A DNA stretch of 34,245 nucleotides from contig BFEA01000016.1 in the NCBI GenBank assembly GCA_003427395.1, positions 1,521,631 through 1,555,875 on the forward strand, given 5' to 3'. Source of the stretch: Chara braunii. Taxonomy: Eukaryota > Streptophyta > Charophyceae > Charales > Characeae. Positions 31,530 to 34,245 of the stretch are shown here, in pieces (position 1 is the first letter of the stretch; each line of letters opens with the position of its first letter). A program made the position numbers and the translations under genes. The notes below the pieces were generated by a model that saw only the letters and a program-made list of their open reading frames with translations, was not told the origin of the DNA and made no database searches.

Positions 31530-32040
31530 TCCCGAAAATAAAAATGAATTTCAGAAAAAAAAATTCGAAATTTTTTCGAAATTGAGAAACGAATTTTCAG
31601 AACAAATTTTGAAATTGAAAACCGAATTCAGAAATAATTTCGGAAGTGAAAACGAATTTCAGAAAGTGAAAAATGAATTTTAAAAATAATTTCAGAAATG
31701 AAAAACGAATTTTAAAAATAATTTCGGGAACGAAAAACAAATTTTGAAAAATAATTTCATAAATGAAAAACGAATTTCAGAAAGTGAAAAACGAATTTCA
31801 GAAGTGAAAACAAATTTCAGGAAGTGAAAAATGAATTTTAGAAATAATTTCGAAAATGAAAAACGAATTTCAAAAATAATTTCGGAAATGAAAAAACGAA
31901 TTTCAGAATGTGAAAAACGAAATTCAGAAATAATTTCAGAAGTGAAAACGAATTTCAAAAATAATTTCGGAAATGAAAAACGAATTTCAGAATGAATTGA
32001 AAAACGAATTTGAAAAAAATTCGGAATAACGGGAATTTTT
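31530..32040. repeat. Degenerate A-rich tandem repeat
   Basis: About 500 bp of variants of GAAAAACGAATTTCAG and AAATAATTTCGGAAATG, period roughly 30-40 bp and irregular. The open frame on the minus strand (Phe/Lys/Ile-rich) is a product of the repeat. Confidence 0.75.
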
Positions 32041-32355
32041 GTAACGGGATAAAATCGAAACTTTTTCAAAAAAAAATTCCCGGACTTCTCTGCCGCGAAA
32101 TTTTGAATTTCAGAAACACGAAAAAAAATTCAAGTAAAAACATTTCGCGGGGATGTCTCGAAATGACGGAAAGATGCAATATTCCGGTTCTTTAGCATTG
32201 AAGTTTCGAGTTCAGAAACGAAACTTTCAGATGTCCTACTATTGCGATTTACCACCAAAAAAGTTCGCGGGAAAACGAAGTCCAAAACAATTTTTTTTTC
32301 CGATTTCGGCAGTTAGGTCAAAATTTCGCGATTTGGGGACTAATTAGTATATCCT
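32041..32355. other. Non-genic A-rich spacer
   Basis: Continues the composition of the preceding repeat (TTCAG, CGAAA words) but is less regular. No gene. Confidence 0.4.

Positions 32356-32408
<53 letters not shown>
32356..32408. repeat. (AATC)13 tetranucleotide array
   Basis: Pure AATC units. Confidence 0.95.
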
Positions 32409-32410
<2 letters not shown>

Positions 32411-32448
32411 TGGACAATGCAAGATCAGCGCAACATCAACAAGCAATG

Positions 32449-33275
32449 TACGACGAGGAGAGGTTGGAAAGGACGAGAAGAAGAAGAAGTGGAGGAGGAG
32501 AAGAGGAGGAGAAGAAGAGGAAGAAGAAGAGGAGGAGAAGAGGAGGAGGAGAAGACGAGGAGGAGGAGAAGAGGAGGAGAAGAAGAGGAAGATGAAGAGG
32601 AGGAGGAGAAGAGGAGGAGGAGGAGGAGGAGAAGAGGAGGAGGAGAAGAAAAAGAAGAAGAAGGAAAGATGGCGAGGAGGAGGAGGAAAAGAAGAAGAAG
32701 AAGGAAGGATGTCGAGGAGGAGGAGGAAACGGGGAGGAGGAGAAGAAGAAGAAGGAAAGATGGCGAGGAGAAGGAAAAGATGAGGAGGGTGAGGAGGCGC
32801 AGGAGAAAAAGAAGAAGAAGAAAACGAAAAGAAGAAAAGAAAAAAACAACGGGTGTTGACGTGGCAGCCGCGCGTCGAAAACTGCACGACGAGGAGTTGG
32901 AAAGGAGGAGAAGAAGAAGAAGTGGAGGAGGAGAAGAGGAGGAGAAGAAGAGGAAGAAGAAGAGGAGGCGAAGAGGAGGAGGAGGAGGAGAAGAGGAGGA
33001 GAAAAAAAGGAAGAAGAAGAGGAGGAGGAGAAGAGGAGGAGGAGAAGAAGAAGAAGAAGAAGGAAAGATGGCGAGGAGGAGGAGGATGAGAAGAAGAAGA
33101 AGGAAGGATGGCGAGGAGGAGGAGGAGAAGGAGAGGAGGAGAAGCAGAAGAAGGAAAGATGGCGAGGAGAAGGAGGAGGAGAAGGAGAAGATGACGAGGG
33201 TGAGGAGGCGTAGGAGAAAAAGAAGAAGAAAAAAACGAAAAGAGGAAAATAAAAAGAAAGAAAAAAAAAAGCGCA
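32449..33275. repeat. Duplicated polypurine tract, (GGA/GAA)n
   Basis: About 0.8 kb nearly all purine on the plus strand, in two copies with 436-bp offset: CGACGAGGAG begins copy 1 at 32451 and copy 2 at 32887; each ends in an AAAACGAAAAGA-like run. A short mixed sequence at about 32848-32886 separates them. Glu/Arg/Lys-rich plus-strand and Ser/Phe/Leu-rich minus-strand open frames are composition artefacts. Confidence 0.9.
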
Positions 33276-33323
33276 CAGGGCGGTGGGGAGAACCGGTCCA
33301 CGATGGTAGCAGCAAAACGAGCT

Positions 33324-33662
33324 CACATGTTAGCCAATGGATTGTCGGCTATGGAGACGATGCATCTTGACGGCTGACAGTGAATAGCCTCGACTTGTGA
33401 ACGTCATCTACTGCTGCCAGTCGTTGGACGGTAATCCCTTCGGCGTCCTCCCTCTCTCTCACTGTTTGGGTGTGTGCAAGCGTGCTCTACAGAGCGGGCG
33501 GTGAGGCGGACCCGTGCTATACCACCGCAAGGACCTCACACACATGTTAGCCAATGGATTGCCCGCCTACTAAAAGAGAAATGGAAGAGGGATTGTCGGC
33601 TATCTTGACGACGCATCTTGACTCATGTGGACGGTCGACAATCAGGCGGCTCACATGTGAGC
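33324..33662. repeat. Direct repeat pair, second copy with a 29-bp insert
   Basis: Copy 1 at 33324-33371 begins CACATGTTAGCCAATGGATT and continues TCGGCTAT to GCATCTTGAC. Copy 2 at 33541-33622 is the same but with an extra 29 bp (33562-33590) flanked on both sides by GATTG. GCTCACATGTGAGC at 33649-33662 is a perfect palindrome containing the repeat's CACATGT start. Confidence 0.75.
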
Positions 33663-33679
33663 TCATGTACTGCTGCATG

Positions 33680-34139
33680 TGAAGGAGAAGGAGAGCACGC
33701 ATTTGGGTGTGTCTGCAGTCCTCAGAGAGCACACCTTTCCGGTTAGAAAACAGAAACCAAGTTGTTCATTTGACAAACAACAGAGCCCTATTGGCATCGC
33801 CATTTTCCTTCTTGGGAAGTAGCTCCTTCGGGGCCAGCTGGGGCAACTCCCAGTTGTCTGCATTCTCCCTTCTGGACCATAGACCATAAGGAGCGACGAC
33901 CAGAGGCACAAGAATCTCGGTAAGTGGGAACCTTGCTCCTGTGCAGCTGTACTCTCCGGGAAACTGATCCGGTACTGCTACTGACATTGCTTAGGCTTGG
34001 GCTTGGGCTCGGGCTCCTATGTTGTTCCATCTACGTGAGTGCTATTGTGTTCAGGGAGAACCCGGGAAATCTGCAGCCTTCGCAAGCTCATCTTGTGGAT
34101 GTGTACGAGGTAGCTGCCGGGATCTGATCATGAAATAAA
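33680..34139 (+). other. Possible 3' end of a spliced plus-strand gene
   Basis: GTAAGT at 33920 and a CTGAC branch-like site followed by GCTTAG ending at 33994 would define a 75-nt intron. A second GTGAGT...TTCAG pair lies at about 34036-34054. AATAAA occurs at 34134-34139, 11-15 bp after possible stop codons. No protein family is recognised, and minus-strand frames in the same place (33766-33987) are equally open, so strand and coding status are unsettled. Confidence 0.25.
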
Positions 34140-34187
34140 TATCTGCTCAGCTCAAATGGAAAATACGTCCTCGCACACAAACGCACG

Positions 34188-34190
<3 letters not shown>

Positions 34191-34245
<55 letters not shown>
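34191..34245. repeat. (GT)n microsatellite at the window edge
   Basis: At least 27 GT units, continuing past the end of the window. Confidence 0.96.

Noticed and set aside
32402-33370. Glu/Arg-rich and Ser/Leu-rich frames of about 300 codons
   Set aside because: Composition artefacts of the polypurine tract, open in several frames at once.

Overview
This window looks like nuclear DNA of a streptophyte (plant lineage), most plausibly a large, repeat-rich charophyte genome such as Chara. The organism call is inference. It rests on a plant-type LysM receptor ectodomain exon with a canonical splice donor, plant-type LINE, hAT and Ty3/gypsy relics, a U2 snRNA copy with a long poly(A) tail, many CT/CA/GATT microsatellites and a very low density of host genes. 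There are no operons, bacterial-type genes or CRISPR arrays. Unresolved bases (N) lie at 6496, 22800 and 27866.

Layout. 1-4260: microsatellites, degenerate tandem repeats and the 3' end of a Ty3/gypsy chromovirus (integrase C-terminus plus broken chromodomain, 1389-1927), then a 226-bp tandem duplication. 4265-4387: a U2 snRNA-like sequence on the minus strand ending in poly(A). 5361-5488: a 128-bp near-perfect inverted repeat. 6728-7457 (minus): the one convincing host coding exon, the signal peptide plus three-LysM ectodomain of a LysM receptor-like protein; its transmembrane and kinase exons are not in the window. 8.4-10.0 kb: compound microsatellites, a GC-rich segment and a G-run-rich segment. 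10087-10692: part of a minus-strand LTR retroelement with a tRNA-Met-type primer binding site. 11077-18790 (minus): a long L1-type LINE with poly(A) tail, ORF2 (endonuclease, reverse transcriptase, zinc-finger) and ORF1. It is inactivated by stop codons; ORF2 shows no frameshift, while the start of ORF1 does. 19790-20530 (minus): a fragment of a second LINE family.

20.5-25 kb is a structurally unusual non-coding stretch. It holds a possible tRNA-derived SINE, a cluster of six consecutive hairpins, a 135-bp foldback satellite, an (AT)n tract, a family of diverged repeats, and a family of stem-loops with a conserved loop and stems that change sequence while staying paired. 25-28.5 kb is C-rich and pyrimidine-rich, ending in 30-bp and 12-bp minisatellites. 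28765-30966 (minus): a nearly full-length hAT transposase with two in-frame TGA codons. 31.3-33.3 kb: tetranucleotide arrays, degenerate A-rich repeats and a duplicated ~0.8-kb polypurine tract. The last kilobase carries direct repeats, a possible spliced 3' gene end on the plus strand and a terminal (GT)n.

The genes do not form a pathway. This is one host exon in a nest of decayed mobile elements. The decay signature (in-frame stops explainable as C-to-T or G-to-A changes, few indels) recurs in two LINEs and the hAT element and suggests methylation-driven mutation.
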